A DNA stretch of 61,366 bases from Flavobacteriaceae bacterium (GCA_027073495.1 JALSVQ010000032.1:1-61366), one strand, 5' to 3'; positions 44,908 to 55,450 are shown, numbered from the stretch's first letter. Translations and numbers: made by a program. Notes: generated by a model not told the origin, from the letters alone.

Positions 44908-45024
44908 CTATCCTTGTCTTTGTTTATATCTAGGATTCTTCTTATTGATAACATATAATCTCCCTTTTCTACGTACAATCTTGCACTCAGGACTTCTTTT
45001 TTTAATTGATGCTCTAACTTTCAT
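44908..45024 (-). CDS. rpmJ: 50S ribosomal protein L36 (zinc-free type)
   Basis: A 38-aa frame from the ATG at 45024 to TAG at 44908 encodes [19 protein letters not shown] followed by [19 protein letters not shown]. It matches L36. Of the four zinc ligands of the common form, only Cys14 remains: position 11 is Ser, 27 is Asn and 33 is Tyr. It is therefore the C-minus variant, which does not need zinc. It lies between infA and rpsM, its usual location. Confidence 0.95.
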   Translation of the reverse strand: MKVRASIKKRSPECKIVRRKGRLYVINKKNPRYKQRQG

Positions 45025-45034
45025 CTTGTTTTTT

Positions 45035-45250
45035 TTAATATCTATATGTAATTCTTGCCTTAGATAAGTCATACGGACTCATCTCTAATTTTACCTTATC
45101 TCCAGGTAAAAGTTTAATATAATGCATACGCATTTTTCCAGAAATGTGCGCCGTAACTACGTGCCCATTTTCAAGCTCTACACGAAACATTGCATTTGAT
45201 AATGCTTCGGTTATTGTTCCATCTTGTTCTATTGAGGGTTGCTTTGCCAT
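45035..45250 (-). CDS. infA: translation initiation factor IF-1
   Basis: The protein is 71 aa, the standard size. It is an S1/OB-fold protein that binds the ribosomal A site during initiation. Motifs are [23 protein letters not shown] (seen as [15 protein letters not shown]), [19 protein letters not shown] and ITYRY at the end. It is 6 bp after secY and 10 bp before rpmJ. Confidence 0.97.
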   Translation of the reverse strand: MAKQPSIEQDGTITEALSNAMFRVELENGHVVTAHISGKMRMHYIKLLPGDKVKLEMSPYDLSKARITYRY

Positions 45251-45256
45251 AATGAA

Positions 45257-46579
45257 TTATTTTCTTCTACTGCTTCCAGTTTCCATTAATCCATCATAGT
45301 GACTATTTAACAAATAAGCGTTTATCTGTTGCATAGTGTCTATTGCTACCCCTACCATAATTAGTAAAGATGTACCTCCAAAAAATAATGCCCAACTTTG
45401 TTGTACATCAAATAACATTACGAATGCAGGGAAAATTGCTATACCGGCTAAAAACACAGCTCCCGGCAATGTTATTAAAGACATTAATTTATCTAAATAA
45501 TCTGCAGTTTCTACTCCTGGTCGTACACCAGGGATAAAACCATTACTACGCTTTAAATCATCAGCCATTTTTGACGTAGGAACAGTTATTGCAGTATAAA
45601 AATACGTGAATATTATAATTAAAAATGCAAACAATGCATTATATGCTACACTTCCCATATCGGAGAAATTTGCAGCAAGCGTTTGTGTGGCTTCAAAGTT
45701 TTTAAATACCATTGCTGGAACAAACATAATTGCTTGTGCAAAGATAATTGGCATTACACCAGATGCATTAAGTTTTAAAGGCAAAAATTGTCTTGCGCCT
45801 AATACATTTTTTTCTAAACTTCCACTTGCATTTCTTCTAGCATATTGCACAGGTACTTGACGTACTGCTAATACTAGATATACACTTCCTAAAATGATGG
45901 CTAACCAAAGTATAATTTCGATAAGCATCATCATAAGACCGCCATTACCACCAGAGACTTTATTTACCCATTCTTCTAAGAAAGCTTTAGGCATTCTTGC
46001 CATAATACCAGCCATAATTAATATCGAAATACCATTACCGATACCTCTATCAGTAATTTTTTCTCCTAACCACATGGCAAATATTGTTCCTGTCATTAAC
46101 AGAATAGTAGCAATAATCCAAAACATGGTGACATCTGAAGCTCTAACAGCTCCTTGAACATTCATTATTTGTGTTTGAATGTAAGCTGGTGCTTGAAACA
46201 AAGTAATCAAGATAGTTAACCATCTTGTTATTTGTGTTTTGGTTTTACGTCCACTCTCTCCATCTTTGTCTAGTTTTTGCAAATAAGGTATTGCCAATCC
46301 CATCAATTGTACAACAATCGAAGCTGAGATATAAGGCATAATACCTAGTGCAAGAATAGATGCTCTAGCAAAGGCTCCCCCAGAAAAAGCATTTATTAAA
46401 TCTAAAAGCCCCCCTTTTCCAGTAGAAGAAGCTTTTTGCAAAGTTTCTACATCTACAAGTGGAAGTGGAATAAAAGATCCTATTCTATAAACTAAGATAA
46501 AACCGAGTGTAATTAAGATTTTATTTCTTAATTCTTCAATCTTATAAATATTTTTTATTGATGTGAAAAATTTCTTCAT
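45257..46579 (-). CDS. secY: protein translocase subunit SecY
   Basis: The protein is 440 aa with ten predicted transmembrane helices. It forms the Sec channel with SecE and SecG. Motifs are YRIGSFIPLPLVD, LNAFSGGAFARASILALGIMPYISASI (shown as GALARASI-like GAFARASILALGIMPYI), GNGISILIMAG, IPTSKM-like VPTSKMADDLKRSNGFIPGVRPG and the C-terminal cytoplasmic end. It is placed after rplO, as is usual. Confidence 0.97.
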   Translation of the reverse strand: MKKFFTSIKNIYKIEELRNKILITLGFILVYRIGSFIPLPLVDVETLQKASSTGKGGLLDLINAFSGGAFARASILALGIMPYISASIVVQLMGLAIPYLQKLDKDGESGRKTKTQITRWLTILITLFQAPAYIQTQIMNVQGAVRASDVTMFWIIATILLMTGTIFAMWLGEKITDRGIGNGISILIMAGIMARMPKAFLEEWVNKVSGGNGGLMMMLIEIILWLAIILGSVYLVLAVRQVPVQYARRNASGSLEKNVLGARQFLPLKLNASGVMPIIFAQAIMFVPAMVFKNFEATQTLAANFSDMGSVAYNALFAFLIIIFTYFYTAITVPTSKMADDLKRSNGFIPGVRPGVETADYLDKLMSLITLPGAVFLAGIAIFPAFVMLFDVQQSWALFFGGTSLLIMVGVAIDTMQQINAYLLNSHYDGLMETGSSRRK

Positions 46580-46589
46580 TGTATCTTAA

Positions 46590-47039
46590 TTATAATTCTA
46601 CTACTTCACCTCCAGCAGCTTCAATAGCAGCTTTAGCACTTGCAGTAAATTTATGAGCAGCCACTTTAAGTTTTGCTTTAAGCTCTCCTCTACCTAATAT
46701 TTTTACCAATTCGTTTTTGCGAGCAAGGCGGTTTAAAACTATTGCTTCAAAATCTAACACACCATCAATTTTTTTGGCATCTACCATAGCCTGTAAAGTA
46801 TCAAGGTTAATACCTACATATTCTTTACGGTTAATGTTTGTAAAACCAAATTTTGGTACACGTCTTTGCAAAGGCATTTGCCCTCCTTCAAAACCAATCT
46901 TACGAGAATAACCCGATCTTGATTTAGCTCCATTATGACCTCTTGTAGCAGTTCCACCTTTTCCTGATCCTTGGCCTCTACCAACGCGTTTAGAATTATG
47001 TGTTGCTCCTGCAGCAGGTTTTAAATTACTTAAGTTCAT
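46590..47039 (-). CDS. rplO: 50S ribosomal protein L15
   Basis: The protein is 149 aa. The N-terminal tail (NSKRVGRGQGSGKGGTATRGHNG region, e.g. RVGRGQGSGKGGTATRG) and GFEGGQMPLQRRVPKFGF are typical. L15 is a late-assembly large-subunit protein with a long extension into 23S rRNA. It is 13 bp after rpmD and 10 bp before secY. Confidence 0.97.
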   Translation of the reverse strand: MNLSNLKPAAGATHNSKRVGRGQGSGKGGTATRGHNGAKSRSGYSRKIGFEGGQMPLQRRVPKFGFTNINRKEYVGINLDTLQAMVDAKKIDGVLDFEAIVLNRLARKNELVKILGRGELKAKLKVAAHKFTASAKAAIEAAGGEVVEL

Positions 47040-47052
47040 ACTGATTTATTTT

Positions 47053-47232
47053 TTAAATTTCTTCTACAGAAACTAAATGTTTAACTTTATTTATCATACC
47101 AAGTATAGTTGGTGTAGCATCGTGCTCTACCACTTGATTCATCTTACGTAGTCCAAGAGCCTCTAAAGTTCTTTTTTGATCTTGAGGTCTTCTTATCTGA
47201 CTTCTTACTTGTTTTACTCTTACTTTTCCCAT
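47053..47232 (-). CDS. rpmD: 50S ribosomal protein L30
   Basis: The ATG at 47232 opens a 59-codon frame ending at 47053, starting MGKVRVKQVRSQIRRPQDQK and ending VKHLVSVEEI. The segment RTLEALGLRKMNQVVEHDAT is the L30 signature. It lies between rpsE (11-bp gap) and rplO, its usual position. Confidence 0.96.
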   Translation of the reverse strand: MGKVRVKQVRSQIRRPQDQKRTLEALGLRKMNQVVEHDATPTILGMINKVKHLVSVEEI

Positions 47233-47243
47233 TGTCTTAAAAA

Positions 47244-47768
47244 TTAACCGTTAAACACTTTATCCAAAGAAACACCACGTTGTTTTGCAATTGTGTGTGC
47301 ATCTCTCAAGTTTAACAAAGCATCAAAAGTTGCTTTTACAACATTATGAGGATTTGAAGATCCTTGTGATTTTGAAAGTACATCTTTTACGCCTACTGTT
47401 TCAAGAACTGTACGAACAGCTCCACCAGCAATAACCCCTGTACCGTGAGATGCAGGTTTCATAAATACTTTTGCTCCTCCAAATTTTCCTTTTTGTTCGT
47501 GTGGTATTGTTCCTTTAACCAAAGGAATACGAACTAAATTTTTCTTAGCGTCTTCTATAGCTTTTGCGATTGCAGAAGCAACATCTTTAGATTTTCCTAA
47601 ACCATGTCCTACAACACCATTCTCATCTCCTACAACTACGATAGCAGAGAAACCAAATGCTCTACCCCCTTTTGTTACTTTGGTAACACGTTGTACTCCA
47701 ACCAATTTGTCTACTAAATCGAGACCACTTGGTTTTACTAATTCTGCGTTTAAATATTTACTGTACAT
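47244..47768 (-). CDS. rpsE: 30S ribosomal protein S5
   Basis: The protein is 174 aa. Motifs are [21 protein letters not shown] (given as [15 protein letters not shown]), [33 protein letters not shown] and the end LDKVFNG. S5 acts in decoding accuracy near the mRNA entry. It starts 6 bp after rplR. Confidence 0.97.
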   Translation of the reverse strand: MYSKYLNAELVKPSGLDLVDKLVGVQRVTKVTKGGRAFGFSAIVVVGDENGVVGHGLGKSKDVASAIAKAIEDAKKNLVRIPLVKGTIPHEQKGKFGGAKVFMKPASHGTGVIAGGAVRTVLETVGVKDVLSKSQGSSNPHNVVKATFDALLNLRDAHTIAKQRGVSLDKVFNG

Positions 47769-47774
47769 AATTTA

Positions 47775-48125
47775 TTAGAATTTTAATCCGCCTTCTCTTG
47801 CGCCTTCTGCCAATGCTTTAATTCTACCGTGATATAAAAAGCCACCTCTATCAAAAGTAACAGTTTCTATCTTAGCTTTTAATGCTTTCTCAGCTATTAA
47901 TTTACCAACTGCTTTTGCAGTCTCTACCTTAGTACCTTTTGAGATACCTTTGTCTCTTGATGATGCTGCAACCAATGTTGTATTAGCTACATCGTCAATT
48001 AATTGACAATAAATTTCTTTATTACTACGAAAAACAGCTAAACGCGGTCTTGCTGTAGTACCGTTAACAACTTTACGAACTCTTAAATGAATTCTTTGTC
48101 TTTTTTCTTTTTTTGTTAATGCCAT
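47775..48125 (-). CDS. rplR: 50S ribosomal protein L18
   Basis: The protein is 116 aa. It has [20 protein letters not shown] and [24 protein letters not shown], the L18 5S rRNA-binding family signature. It lies 14 bp after rplF and binds 5S rRNA with L5. Confidence 0.97.
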   Translation of the reverse strand: MALTKKEKRQRIHLRVRKVVNGTTARPRLAVFRSNKEIYCQLIDDVANTTLVAASSRDKGISKGTKVETAKAVGKLIAEKALKAKIETVTFDRGGFLYHGRIKALAEGAREGGLKF

Positions 48126-48139
48126 AATGCAATTAATTA

Positions 48140-48682
48140 TTATGCAGTTTTACCAGCTTTTCTTCTTAATTCTTCTCCTACAAATTTAACTCCTTTTCCT
48201 TTGTACGGCTCAGGTAAACGGAAAGAACGAATCTTTGCTGCCACTTGACCAACCAATTGTTTATCAAAAGATGTTAATATTACTCTAGGATTCTTACCTT
48301 TTTCAGATATTGTCTCCACTTTTACTTCTGGAGCAATATCTAATACTATGTTGTGAGAGTATCCCAATGCAAGATCAAGAACATTGCCTTGATTTGATGC
48401 ACGGTAACCTACTCCTACTAACTCGAGTTCTTTTTTCCAACCTTTGGCTACACCTTCAATCATGTTGAACATCAATGAGCGGTATAAACCATGTTTGGCT
48501 TTGTGTTCTTTAGAATCTGATGGACGTGTTACACGTACTACACCGTCTTCTACAGTAATGCTTACACTAGAGTATTCTTGAGTTAATTCACCCAATTTTC
48601 CTTTTACTGTAATTACATTATCTTTTATATCTAACGTTACTCCGTCTGGAATCGTTATTGGATTGTTTCCTATTCTTGACAT
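48140..48682 (-). CDS. rplF: 50S ribosomal protein L6
   Basis: The protein is 180 aa. Two similar beta-alpha domains are present; the C-terminal signature [22 protein letters not shown] is clear. L6 stabilises the factor-binding base of the large subunit. It is 15 bp after rpsH. Confidence 0.97.
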   Translation of the reverse strand: MSRIGNNPITIPDGVTLDIKDNVITVKGKLGELTQEYSSVSITVEDGVVRVTRPSDSKEHKAKHGLYRSLMFNMIEGVAKGWKKELELVGVGYRASNQGNVLDLALGYSHNIVLDIAPEVKVETISEKGKNPRVILTSFDKQLVGQVAAKIRSFRLPEPYKGKGVKFVGEELRRKAGKTA

Positions 48683-48697
48683 AATTTTCTTAATTTT

Positions 48698-49096
48698 TTA
48701 GTAAACGTAACATAAAACTTCTCCTCCAACATTCTCACGGCGTGCTTTTTTGTCAGTCATTACTCCTTTAGAAGTAGAAACTATCGCTACACCAAGACCG
48801 TTAAGTACTTTTGGCATATCAGCAGATGATGCGTATTGACGCAACCCCGGTTTACTGGCTCTTATTAAACTTTTAATAACAGGAGCTTTAGTAATTTTAT
48901 CATATTTTAAGGCAATTTTGATAGAACCTTGTGCTCCAGAATCATCAAATTTGTAACTTAAGATAAAACCTTGATCAAATAAGATTTCGGTTATCGCTTT
49001 TTTCAATTTTGATGCTGGAATTTCTACAACACGATGACCTGCACTGTTGGCATTTCTAATTCGTGTTAAAAAATCTGCAATTGTATCTGTATACAT
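48698..49096 (-). CDS. rpsH: 30S ribosomal protein S8
   Basis: The protein is 132 aa. It has [17 protein letters not shown] and the C-terminal signature [31 protein letters not shown] (seen as [15 protein letters not shown] and GGEVLCYVY). S8 binds 16S helix 21 and represses the spc operon in E. coli. It lies 69 bp after rpsN, with a hairpin in the gap, which is the second-longest spacing in the cluster. Confidence 0.97.
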   Translation of the reverse strand: MYTDTIADFLTRIRNANSAGHRVVEIPASKLKKAITEILFDQGFILSYKFDDSGAQGSIKIALKYDKITKAPVIKSLIRASKPGLRQYASSADMPKVLNGLGVAIVSTSKGVMTDKKARRENVGGEVLCYVY

Positions 49097-49109
49097 ATTT
49101 ATAAATTTA

Positions 49110-49146
49110 TGGTCTTGGTTTTCATCTTATGATGAACCTGAGACCA
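49110..49146 (-). other. imperfect hairpin between rpsN and rpsH
   Basis: Outer arms TGGTCT (49110-49115) and AGACCA (49141-49146), with inner arms TTCATC and GATGAA, form a stem with two small bulges and a 4-nt loop. Other gaps in this part of the cluster are mostly 3-20 bp. A regulatory (S8-type autogenous) or processing role is possible. Confidence 0.5.
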
Positions 49147-49165
49147 GTTAATACTTGTTTGTGGT

Positions 49166-49435
49166 TTACCAACTCGCTTTTTTAACGCCTGGTATTAAAC
49201 CTTGATTAGCCATTTCTCTGAACATTACACGAGAAATACCAAATTGACGCATATAGCCTTTTGGTCTTCCTGTTAATTTACATCTATTGTGTAAACGTAC
49301 AGGAGATGCATTTTTAGGAAGTTTTTGAAGACCTTCAAAGTCTCCAGCTTCTTTTAATGCTTTTCTTTTAGCAGCATATTTTGCAACTAATTTTCTACGC
49401 TTAACCTCGCGGGCTTTCATTGATTCTTTTGCCAT
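49166..49435 (-). CDS. rpsN: 30S ribosomal protein S14
   Basis: The protein is 89 aa, the long zinc-free type. The signature [23 protein letters not shown] is present (seen as [19 protein letters not shown]) with a single Cys, not the CxxC motifs of the short form. It lies 4 bp after rplE. Confidence 0.97.
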   Translation of the reverse strand: MAKESMKAREVKRRKLVAKYAAKRKALKEAGDFEGLQKLPKNASPVRLHNRCKLTGRPKGYMRQFGISRVMFREMANQGLIPGVKKASW

Positions 49436-49439
49436 CTTC

Positions 49440-49991
49440 TTAGTTCTTTTTAAATGGTAAACCTAGTTCTTTCAATAACGATTTTGCTTCCTTATCAGTT
49501 TGAGCTGAAGTAACAAAAGTGATATCCATTCCACTAATTCTATTGATTCTATCAATATTAATTTCTGGGAATATAATTTGCTCCGTAACACCTAAATTGT
49601 AATTTCCTCTTCCGTCAAAACCTGAAGCTTTGATACCTTGAAAATCTCTTACACGTGGTAAAGATGCAGTCACTAAACGATCTAAAAATTCGTACATTCT
49701 ATCTCCTTTAAGTGATACCATCGCACCGATAGGCATTCCTTTACGCAATTTAAAAGCGGCAACATCTTTTTTAGATATTGTTGCTATTGCTTTTTGTCCA
49801 GTAATACGTGTCAATTCATCAACAGCGTATTCTATTAGTTTCTTATCTGCAACAGCTCCTCCAACCCCTCTACTAAGTACTATCTTAGTAAGTTTTGGAA
49901 CTTGCATAATATTCTTGTAACCGAATTCTTCCATCAAAGATTTTGTAATCTTGTTGTTGTATTCGTCTTTTAGTCTTGGAGTATATGCCAT
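49440..49991 (-). CDS. rplE: 50S ribosomal protein L5
   Basis: The protein is 183 aa. Motifs are [43 protein letters not shown] (seen as [15 protein letters not shown]), [20 protein letters not shown] and [15 protein letters not shown]5 binds 5S rRNA. It is 2 bp after rplX. Confidence 0.97.
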   Translation of the reverse strand: MAYTPRLKDEYNNKITKSLMEEFGYKNIMQVPKLTKIVLSRGVGGAVADKKLIEYAVDELTRITGQKAIATISKKDVAAFKLRKGMPIGAMVSLKGDRMYEFLDRLVTASLPRVRDFQGIKASGFDGRGNYNLGVTEQIIFPEINIDRINRISGMDITFVTSAQTDKEAKSLLKELGLPFKKN

Positions 49992-49993
49992 AA

Positions 49994-50308
49994 CTATATT
50001 ATTTCATTTGATTTTTTAGAAAATCTTACCTTTTTTCCAGATTCAACCTTATATCCTACACGTGTAGCTTTTCCAGATTTAGAATCTATTAAAGCTAAGT
50101 TAGAAATATGAATAGGTGCTTCTTTCTTGATAATACCTCCTTGTGGATTATTTGCACTCGGTTTCATGTGTTTTGAAACCATATTTACACCAGTTACAAT
50201 AGCTTTATTCTTTTCACGGAATATTTTTGCTACTACACCTGTATCTCCTTTATGATCTCCTGCAATAACAGTTACAGTATCTCCAGATTTTATTTTTATC
50301 TTTATCAT
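49994..50308 (-). CDS. rplX: 50S ribosomal protein L24
   Basis: The protein is 104 aa. It has the KOW motif ([20 protein letters not shown]) and [21 protein letters not shown]24 starts large-subunit assembly by binding the 5' part of 23S rRNA. It is 10 bp after rplN. Confidence 0.97.
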   Translation of the reverse strand: MIKIKIKSGDTVTVIAGDHKGDTGVVAKIFREKNKAIVTGVNMVSKHMKPSANNPQGGIIKKEAPIHISNLALIDSKSGKATRVGYKVESGKKVRFSKKSNEII

Positions 50309-50318
50309 TGTAATAAAT

Positions 50319-50687
50319 TTAAAGCACTTCTGGTGCTAATGATACTATTTTCATAAATTGTTTATCACGAAGTTCTCTAGCTACGGGACCAAAAACACGC
50401 GTTCCTTTCATAGCACCTGCCGTGTCTAACAACACACAAGCATTATCATCAAAACGGATATATGACCCATCTGCTCTTCTTACTTCTTTCTTAGTACGTA
50501 CTACAACAGCAGTTGACACTTGCCCTTTCTTAACGGAACCGTTAGGAGTTGCATCTTTTATTGTCACTACTATCTTGTCACCTATAGAAGCATATCTTCT
50601 CTTTGTACCTCCAAGTACACGGATAACCATTACTTCTTTGGCTCCTGTGTTGTCGGCTACTTTTAATCTTGACTCTTGTTGTAACAT
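50319..50687 (-). CDS. rplN: 50S ribosomal protein L14
   Basis: The protein is 122 aa, the universal length. The signature [18 protein letters not shown] and [26 protein letters not shown] (seen in pieces) identify it. L14 lies at the subunit interface. It starts 3 bp after rpsQ. Confidence 0.98.
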   Translation of the reverse strand: MLQQESRLKVADNTGAKEVMVIRVLGGTKRRYASIGDKIVVTIKDATPNGSVKKGQVSTAVVVRTKKEVRRADGSYIRFDDNACVLLDTAGAMKGTRVFGPVARELRDKQFMKIVSLAPEVL

Positions 50688-50690
50688 ATC

Positions 50691-50948
50691 TTACTTCGCT
50701 CTTTCAATTATTTCAACTAATCTCCAACATTTAGATTTACTCATAGGTCGTGTTTCCATGATTCTTACAGTATCTCCTATGTTGCAATCGTTTTGCTCAT
50801 CATGTGCTACATACTTTTTAGTACGTAGTACGAATTTTCCGTACATCGGGTGTTTTACGCGTTTTACTTCAGCAACTACGATAGATTTATCCATCTTGTT
50901 ACTTTTAACAACACCTATACGCTCTTTTCTTAAATTTCTTTTTTCCAT
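50691..50948 (-). CDS. rpsQ: 30S ribosomal protein S17
   Basis: The protein is 85 aa from the ATG at 50948. An ATG three codons upstream at 50957 is in frame, but the family N-terminus is [14 protein letters not shown]. The signature [23 protein letters not shown] (seen as [20 protein letters not shown]) is clear. S17 binds 16S rRNA early in assembly. It is 19 bp after rpmC. Confidence 0.95.
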   Translation of the reverse strand: MEKRNLRKERIGVVKSNKMDKSIVVAEVKRVKHPMYGKFVLRTKKYVAHDEQNDCNIGDTVRIMETRPMSKSKCWRLVEIIERAK

Positions 50949-50967
50949 GTTTTCCATTCAATAAATA

Positions 50968-51156
50968 TTATTGATCTTTTTTGGTAATCTCAGTTGCTAA
51001 TCTGGCAACAGTTCTTCTCAAATTTCTTAATTGAATTGGATTATCCAATGGTGAAATAGCGTGAGCTAATTTCAAACTTGCTAGACTCTTTTGAGTTTCT
51101 TGCAATTTTGTTTTCAAATCCTCAATTGCCATTTCTTTAATTTCTGATTGTTTCAT
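50968..51156 (-). CDS. rpmC: 50S ribosomal protein L29
   Basis: The protein is 62 aa, an antiparallel helical hairpin: MKQSEIKEMAIEDLKTKLQE and LRNLRRTVARLATEI. L29 lies near the exit tunnel and contacts trigger factor or SRP. It lies 18 bp after rplP. Confidence 0.97.
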   Translation of the reverse strand: MKQSEIKEMAIEDLKTKLQETQKSLASLKLAHAISPLDNPIQLRNLRRTVARLATEITKKDQ

Positions 51157-51174
51157 GCTTTTTCTTTTCTTAAA

Positions 51175-51594
51175 TTAAGCTTCAAAATCTCTTGCAATAA
51201 CAAACTTAGTTTTCACTGGTAATTTTTGTGCCGCTAGTCTTAAAGCTTCTTTTGCAACGTGCAAAGGTACTCCTCCAACTTCAAACATTATTTTACCAGG
51301 TTTTACTACTGCTACGAAATACTCTGGAGCTCCTTTCCCCTTACCCATACGTACCTCTAAAGGTTTTTTAGTAATAGGCTTATCTGGGAAAATTTTAATC
51401 CAAAGTTGTCCTTCCCTCTTCATATGACGTGTTGCTGCAATACGTGCTGCTTCAATTTGTCTAGAAGTAAGAAATTTAGAATCTAAAGACTTAATACCAA
51501 ACATTCCGTTTGATAATTGATGACCTCTTTGAGATAACCCTTTCATACGCCCTTTTTGGACTTTACGATATTTTACTCTTTTTGGCTGTAACAT
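51175..51594 (-). CDS. rplP: 50S ribosomal protein L16
   Basis: The protein is 139 aa. It has [44 protein letters not shown] (seen as [11 protein letters not shown] and [13 protein letters not shown]) and [18 protein letters not shown]16 organises the A-site region. It is 17 bp after rpsC. Confidence 0.98.
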   Translation of the reverse strand: MLQPKRVKYRKVQKGRMKGLSQRGHQLSNGMFGIKSLDSKFLTSRQIEAARIAATRHMKREGQLWIKIFPDKPITKKPLEVRMGKGKGAPEYFVAVVKPGKIMFEVGGVPLHVAKEALRLAAQKLPVKTKFVIARDFEA

Positions 51595-51611
51595 TTTTTA
51601 ACTCTTTAAAA

Positions 51612-52331
51612 TTACTTTCTACGACGGTTTCTACCTCTATTACCAGCTCCGCCTCCAGATTTGCCCGATTTCTTAGACATACCTACAAGTGGATTAAGCT
51701 CACGCTTACCATAAACCTCGCCTTTCATTATCCATACTTTCACACCAAGACGCCCATAAGTTGTATGCGCTTCTTTAAGTGAATAGTCAATATCTGCTCT
51801 AAAGGTTGACAATGGAATTCTTCCATCTTTGAATCCTTCAGAACGTGCCATTTCAGCACCATTCAAACGACCAGAGATTTGAATTTTAATTCCCTCTGCA
51901 TTCATACGCATGGCAGCCATAATTGCCATTTTTATTGCGCGTTTATATGAAATACGATTCTCAATCTGACGTGCAATACTATCTGCAACCAAATTGGCAT
52001 CTAATTCAGGTCTCTTAATCTCAAATATATTGATCTGGATATCTTTATTGAATACTTTTTTCAAAGATTCTTTCAACTTGTCTACCTCTTGTCCACCTTT
52101 CCCGATAATGATACCTGGTCTAGCTGTAGTGATAGTAACGGTTACAAGTTTCAACGTTCTCTCAATTATGATACGTGAGATACTAGCTCTTGACATCTGT
52201 GCATGAATATACTTTCTTATCTTATCATCTTCAGCAAGTCTATCACCATAGTCATTTCCTCCATACCAGTTAGATTCCCATCCTCTGATAATTCCTAAAC
52301 GGTTTCCTATTGGATTCGTCTTTTGTCCCAT
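51612..52331 (-). CDS. rpsC: 30S ribosomal protein S3
   Basis: The protein is 239 aa. It contains a type II KH domain (about 40-110, [16 protein letters not shown]), the C-terminal S3 domain ([21 protein letters not shown], then [15 protein letters not shown]) and a basic Gly/Arg tail, [13 protein letters not shown]. It sits at the mRNA entry. It is 7 bp after rplV. Confidence 0.97.
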   Translation of the reverse strand: MGQKTNPIGNRLGIIRGWESNWYGGNDYGDRLAEDDKIRKYIHAQMSRASISRIIIERTLKLVTVTITTARPGIIIGKGGQEVDKLKESLKKVFNKDIQINIFEIKRPELDANLVADSIARQIENRISYKRAIKMAIMAAMRMNAEGIKIQISGRLNGAEMARSEGFKDGRIPLSTFRADIDYSLKEAHTTYGRLGVKVWIMKGEVYGKRELNPLVGMSKKSGKSGGGAGNRGRNRRRK

Positions 52332-52338
52332 ACTATAA

Positions 52339-52749
52339 TTATTTACTTTCTGAATTAATTTTACTTCCTAAAACCAAAGTTACATGATTTGAACGTTTTC
52401 TAATACGGTGAGCACGCCCTTGTGGAGCTGGTCTCAAACGTTTTAGCATTGATCCACTATCAACTTTAATTTCTTTAATAAACAAACCGGCATCTTCTAC
52501 ACTTTCACCTTCATTTTTAGCTTCCCAGTTAGCAATTGCAGAAATTAACAATTTCTCCACCTTGCGAGATGCTTCTTTTGAATTGAATTTTAATATTTGA
52601 AGTGCTTTATTTATTTCTACACCGCGTACGATATCTGCTACCAAACGCATTTTTCTCGGTGATGTAGGACAATTATTAAGCTTAGCAAAAGCAATATGCT
52701 TTCTAGCTTCTTTCATTTTGTCTGCTGTATTTTTCTTTCGAACTCCCAT
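52339..52749 (-). CDS. rplV: 50S ribosomal protein L22
   Basis: The protein is 136 aa. It has [21 protein letters not shown], then [22 protein letters not shown] (seen as [17 protein letters not shown]). The beta-hairpin loop lines the exit tunnel. It is 9 bp after rpsS. Confidence 0.97.
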   Translation of the reverse strand: MGVRKKNTADKMKEARKHIAFAKLNNCPTSPRKMRLVADIVRGVEINKALQILKFNSKEASRKVEKLLISAIANWEAKNEGESVEDAGLFIKEIKVDSGSMLKRLRPAPQGRAHRIRKRSNHVTLVLGSKINSESK

Positions 52750-52758
52750 AATAGCCTA

Positions 52759-53040
52759 CTATTTTTTACCTTTATTCTTTCTATTAGCTCCATGACCTCT
52801 ATAAGTTCTTGTAAGAGAAAACTCTCCTAACTTATGTCCAACCATGTTTTCTGTAACATACACAGGTACAAATGTCTTACCGTTATGCACAGCAATAGTT
52901 TGTCCAACAAAATCAGGAGTAATCATAGATGCTCTAGACCAAGTTTTAATCACTTGTTTTTTTCCTGATTCAATATTTGCGGCTACCTTTTTTTCAAGTC
53001 TTACACTTACAAAAGGTCCTTTTTTTAATGAACGTGCCAT
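52759..53040 (-). CDS. rpsS: 30S ribosomal protein S19
   Basis: The protein is 93 aa. Motifs are [34 protein letters not shown] and [19 protein letters not shown]. It is in the head of the small subunit. Its start immediately follows the rplB stop without a gap. Confidence 0.97.
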   Translation of the reverse strand: MARSLKKGPFVSVRLEKKVAANIESGKKQVIKTWSRASMITPDFVGQTIAVHNGKTFVPVYVTENMVGHKLGEFSLTRTYRGHGANRKNKGKK

Positions 53041-53871
53041 CTATCTTTTAGTTTTTCTACGTTCTACAATATACTTATTACTCGGTTTCGTCTTAGAACG
53101 CGTTCTGTATCCTTTCGCAGGTATACCATTACGTGATCTTGGATGCCCTCCAGAAGCTCTACCTTCTCCACCACCCATTGGGTGATCAACAGGATTCATT
53201 CTAACTGGATTCGTTCTTGGTCTTCTACCTAACCAACGTGTTCTACCTGCTTTACCAGATACAATCAATTGGTGGTCCGAATTTGATACTGCTCCAATAG
53301 TCGCAGCACAAGTAACCAAAATAAGACGTGTTTCTCCCGAAGGTAATTTTACCGTAGCAAACTTACCATCTCTTGCCATTAATTGAGCAAATGCACCAGC
53401 ACTACGTGCTAATACAGCTCCTTGACCCGGATGTAATTCGATACAAGATATCACTGTTCCTAAAGGAATATCTGCAAGCGGCATAGCATTACCTAAATCT
53501 GGTGCTACTTTTTCCCCTGTGATAACCTTTTGACCTACTTTCAATCCAGAAGGTGCAACAATGTATCTTTTTTCTCCATCAGCAAACGCCAACAATGCAA
53601 TAAACGCCGTACGATTTGGATCGTACTCTATCGTTTTTACAGTCGCTGGGATACCGTGCTTGTTTCTTTTGAAGTCAATAATACGATAACGTTTCTTATG
53701 CCCTCCACCTAAGTAGCGCATTGTCATTTTACCAGAATTATTTCTTCCTCCAGATCTCTTCTTCGGAGCGAGTAAACTCTTCTCCGGCTTATCAGTAGTT
53801 AGAACATCAAATTCGTTCACTACTCTAAAACGCTGACCTGGTGTAATCGGTTTTAATTTTTTAACTGACAT
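53041..53871 (-). CDS. rplB: 50S ribosomal protein L2
   Basis: The protein is 276 aa. It has the L2 RNA-binding domain and the C-terminal signature [17 protein letters not shown] (the His needed for peptidyl transfer environment) with [18 protein letters not shown]2 contacts 23S rRNA near the peptidyl-transferase centre. It is 8 bp after rplW. Confidence 0.98.
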   Translation of the reverse strand: MSVKKLKPITPGQRFRVVNEFDVLTTDKPEKSLLAPKKRSGGRNNSGKMTMRYLGGGHKKRYRIIDFKRNKHGIPATVKTIEYDPNRTAFIALLAFADGEKRYIVAPSGLKVGQKVITGEKVAPDLGNAMPLADIPLGTVISCIELHPGQGAVLARSAGAFAQLMARDGKFATVKLPSGETRLILVTCAATIGAVSNSDHQLIVSGKAGRTRWLGRRPRTNPVRMNPVDHPMGGGEGRASGGHPRSRNGIPAKGYRTRSKTKPSNKYIVERRKTKR

Positions 53872-53879
53872 TTTATTTA

Positions 53880-54170
53880 TTAAAGATTGTTATAAAAATC
53901 AATACTTTCTCCTTCTGCTACTTGTACAAACGCTTTTTTATATGCATTTGATTTTCCAGCAACAACACCACTTTTAGTGAATTTAGTTTTACGCTTAGGA
54001 CCATAAACCATAGTTCTAACTTTCAATACATTTACACCATAAGTTGCTTCAATTTCTTTCTTAATCTGAATTTTGTTAGCTGCTCTCGCAACAACAAAAC
54101 CATAACGATTAAAAAGTTCTGCTTCTTCCGTTACTTTTTCAGTAATTATTGGTTTTATTAAGATACTCAT
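53880..54170 (-). CDS. rplW: 50S ribosomal protein L23
   Basis: The protein is 96 aa. It has [11 protein letters not shown]-like [21 protein letters not shown] and the signature [22 protein letters not shown] (seen as [18 protein letters not shown]). L23 is the trigger-factor docking protein at the tunnel exit. It lies 8 bp after rplD. Confidence 0.97.
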   Translation of the reverse strand: MSILIKPIITEKVTEEAELFNRYGFVVARAANKIQIKKEIEATYGVNVLKVRTMVYGPKRKTKFTKSGVVAGKSNAYKKAFVQVAEGESIDFYNNL

Positions 54171-54178
54171 AATTGATT

Positions 54179-54805
54179 TTAACTTAAAATTGATTCTATT
54201 TCCGCAACTGAACTCTCAGTAAGCACAAGCTTTCCTGCATTCAAAACACTATAAGTGTTTACTCCTGAGTTACTTACAACTTTTGCTCTATTTAAATTGC
54301 GTGAAGACAAATATACATTTTTATTGTTCTCTGCCAAGACAAACATTGCTTTTTTATTTTCAAGCGATAATGCTTTCAAAACAGCTAAGAAATTTTTAGT
54401 TTTTGGAGCGTCAAAAGTAAAATCTTCAACCACTACAATATTATTTTCTTTTGCCATCAAGCTCAATGCTGATTTACGAGCTACTTTTTTCAAACCTTTA
54501 TTCAATTTGAATGAATAGCTTCTTGGTCTTGGTCCAAAAACACGACCTCCACCTCTAAAAATTGGAGATTTGATACTTCCTGCACGTGCAGTACCTGTAC
54601 CTTTTTGTTTTTTTATCTTTCTAGTAGAACCTGCTATATCAGCACGTTCTTTTGCTTTATGCGTTCCTTGTCTTTGATTAGCAAGGTACTGCTTCACGTC
54701 CAAATAAACAGCATGTTCATTTGGTTCTACTCCAAATACATCTGAAGAAAGATTAATTTTTCTTCCGGTATCTTTTCCGTTTATATCTAATACTGCTAAT
54801 TCCAT
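54179..54805 (-). CDS. rplD: 50S ribosomal protein L4
   Basis: The protein is 208 aa. It has [44 protein letters not shown] and [19 protein letters not shown] (the loop that lines the exit tunnel). Its start overlaps the rplC stop by one base. In E. coli L4 regulates the S10 operon; the hairpin upstream of rplC here is a candidate target. Confidence 0.97.
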   Translation of the reverse strand: MELAVLDINGKDTGRKINLSSDVFGVEPNEHAVYLDVKQYLANQRQGTHKAKERADIAGSTRKIKKQKGTGTARAGSIKSPIFRGGGRVFGPRPRSYSFKLNKGLKKVARKSALSLMAKENNIVVVEDFTFDAPKTKNFLAVLKALSLENKKAMFVLAENNKNVYLSSRNLNRAKVVSNSGVNTYSVLNAGKLVLTESSVAEIESILS

Positions 54806-55422
54806 TACTTTTCTATTATTACGTAAGCGTTTTTATGACCTGGAACACATCCTTTAACAACAAGAAGATTTTTATCAGCTACAACTTTCAATACTCTTAA
54901 GTTTTGAACTTTTATTGTATCTCCTCCCATTCTACCTGCCATACGCATTCCTTTGAATACACGTGCAGGATAAGATGCTGCTCCAATTGATCCTGGTGCT
55001 CTCAAACGGTTGTGTTGACCGTGAGTAGCTTGACCAACTCCTGCAAATCCATGGCGTTTTACAACCCCCTGGAATCCTTTACCTTTTGAAGTTGCTGAAA
55101 CATCAACAAATTCTCCTTCTGTGAAGTGCTCTACTGTAAGCACATCTCCTAATTTGTACTCCTCCTCAAAACCTTTGAACTCAACGACTTTACGTTTAGG
55201 AGCTGTACCTGCCTTTTTAAAGTGCCCTTGAAGCGCTTTTGGCGTACTTTTCTCCTTTTTGTCATCGAAACCAAGCTGAATAGCTGCATAACCATCTACT
55301 TCTTCGGTTCTGACTTGGGTAACTACACAAGGACCAGCTAATATAACAGTACAAGGAATGTTTTTTCCGTTCTCATCATAAATACTAGTCATTCCGATTT
55401 TTTTTCCTATTAACCCAGACAT
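54805..55422 (-). CDS. rplC: 50S ribosomal protein L3
   Basis: The protein is 205 aa. It has [32 protein letters not shown] and HRAPGSIG-type [25 protein letters not shown] (in pieces). L3 is an early assembly protein. It follows rpsJ after a 71-bp gap that holds a 13-bp perfect hairpin, the longest gap in the cluster. Confidence 0.97.
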   Translation of the reverse strand: MSGLIGKKIGMTSIYDENGKNIPCTVILAGPCVVTQVRTEEVDGYAAIQLGFDDKKEKSTPKALQGHFKKAGTAPKRKVVEFKGFEEEYKLGDVLTVEHFTEGEFVDVSATSKGKGFQGVVKRHGFAGVGQATHGQHNRLRAPGSIGAASYPARVFKGMRMAGRMGGDTIKVQNLRVLKVVADKNLLVVKGCVPGHKNAYVIIEK

Positions 55423-55450
55423 TATTATTTATTTAATTAATTATTAAAAA

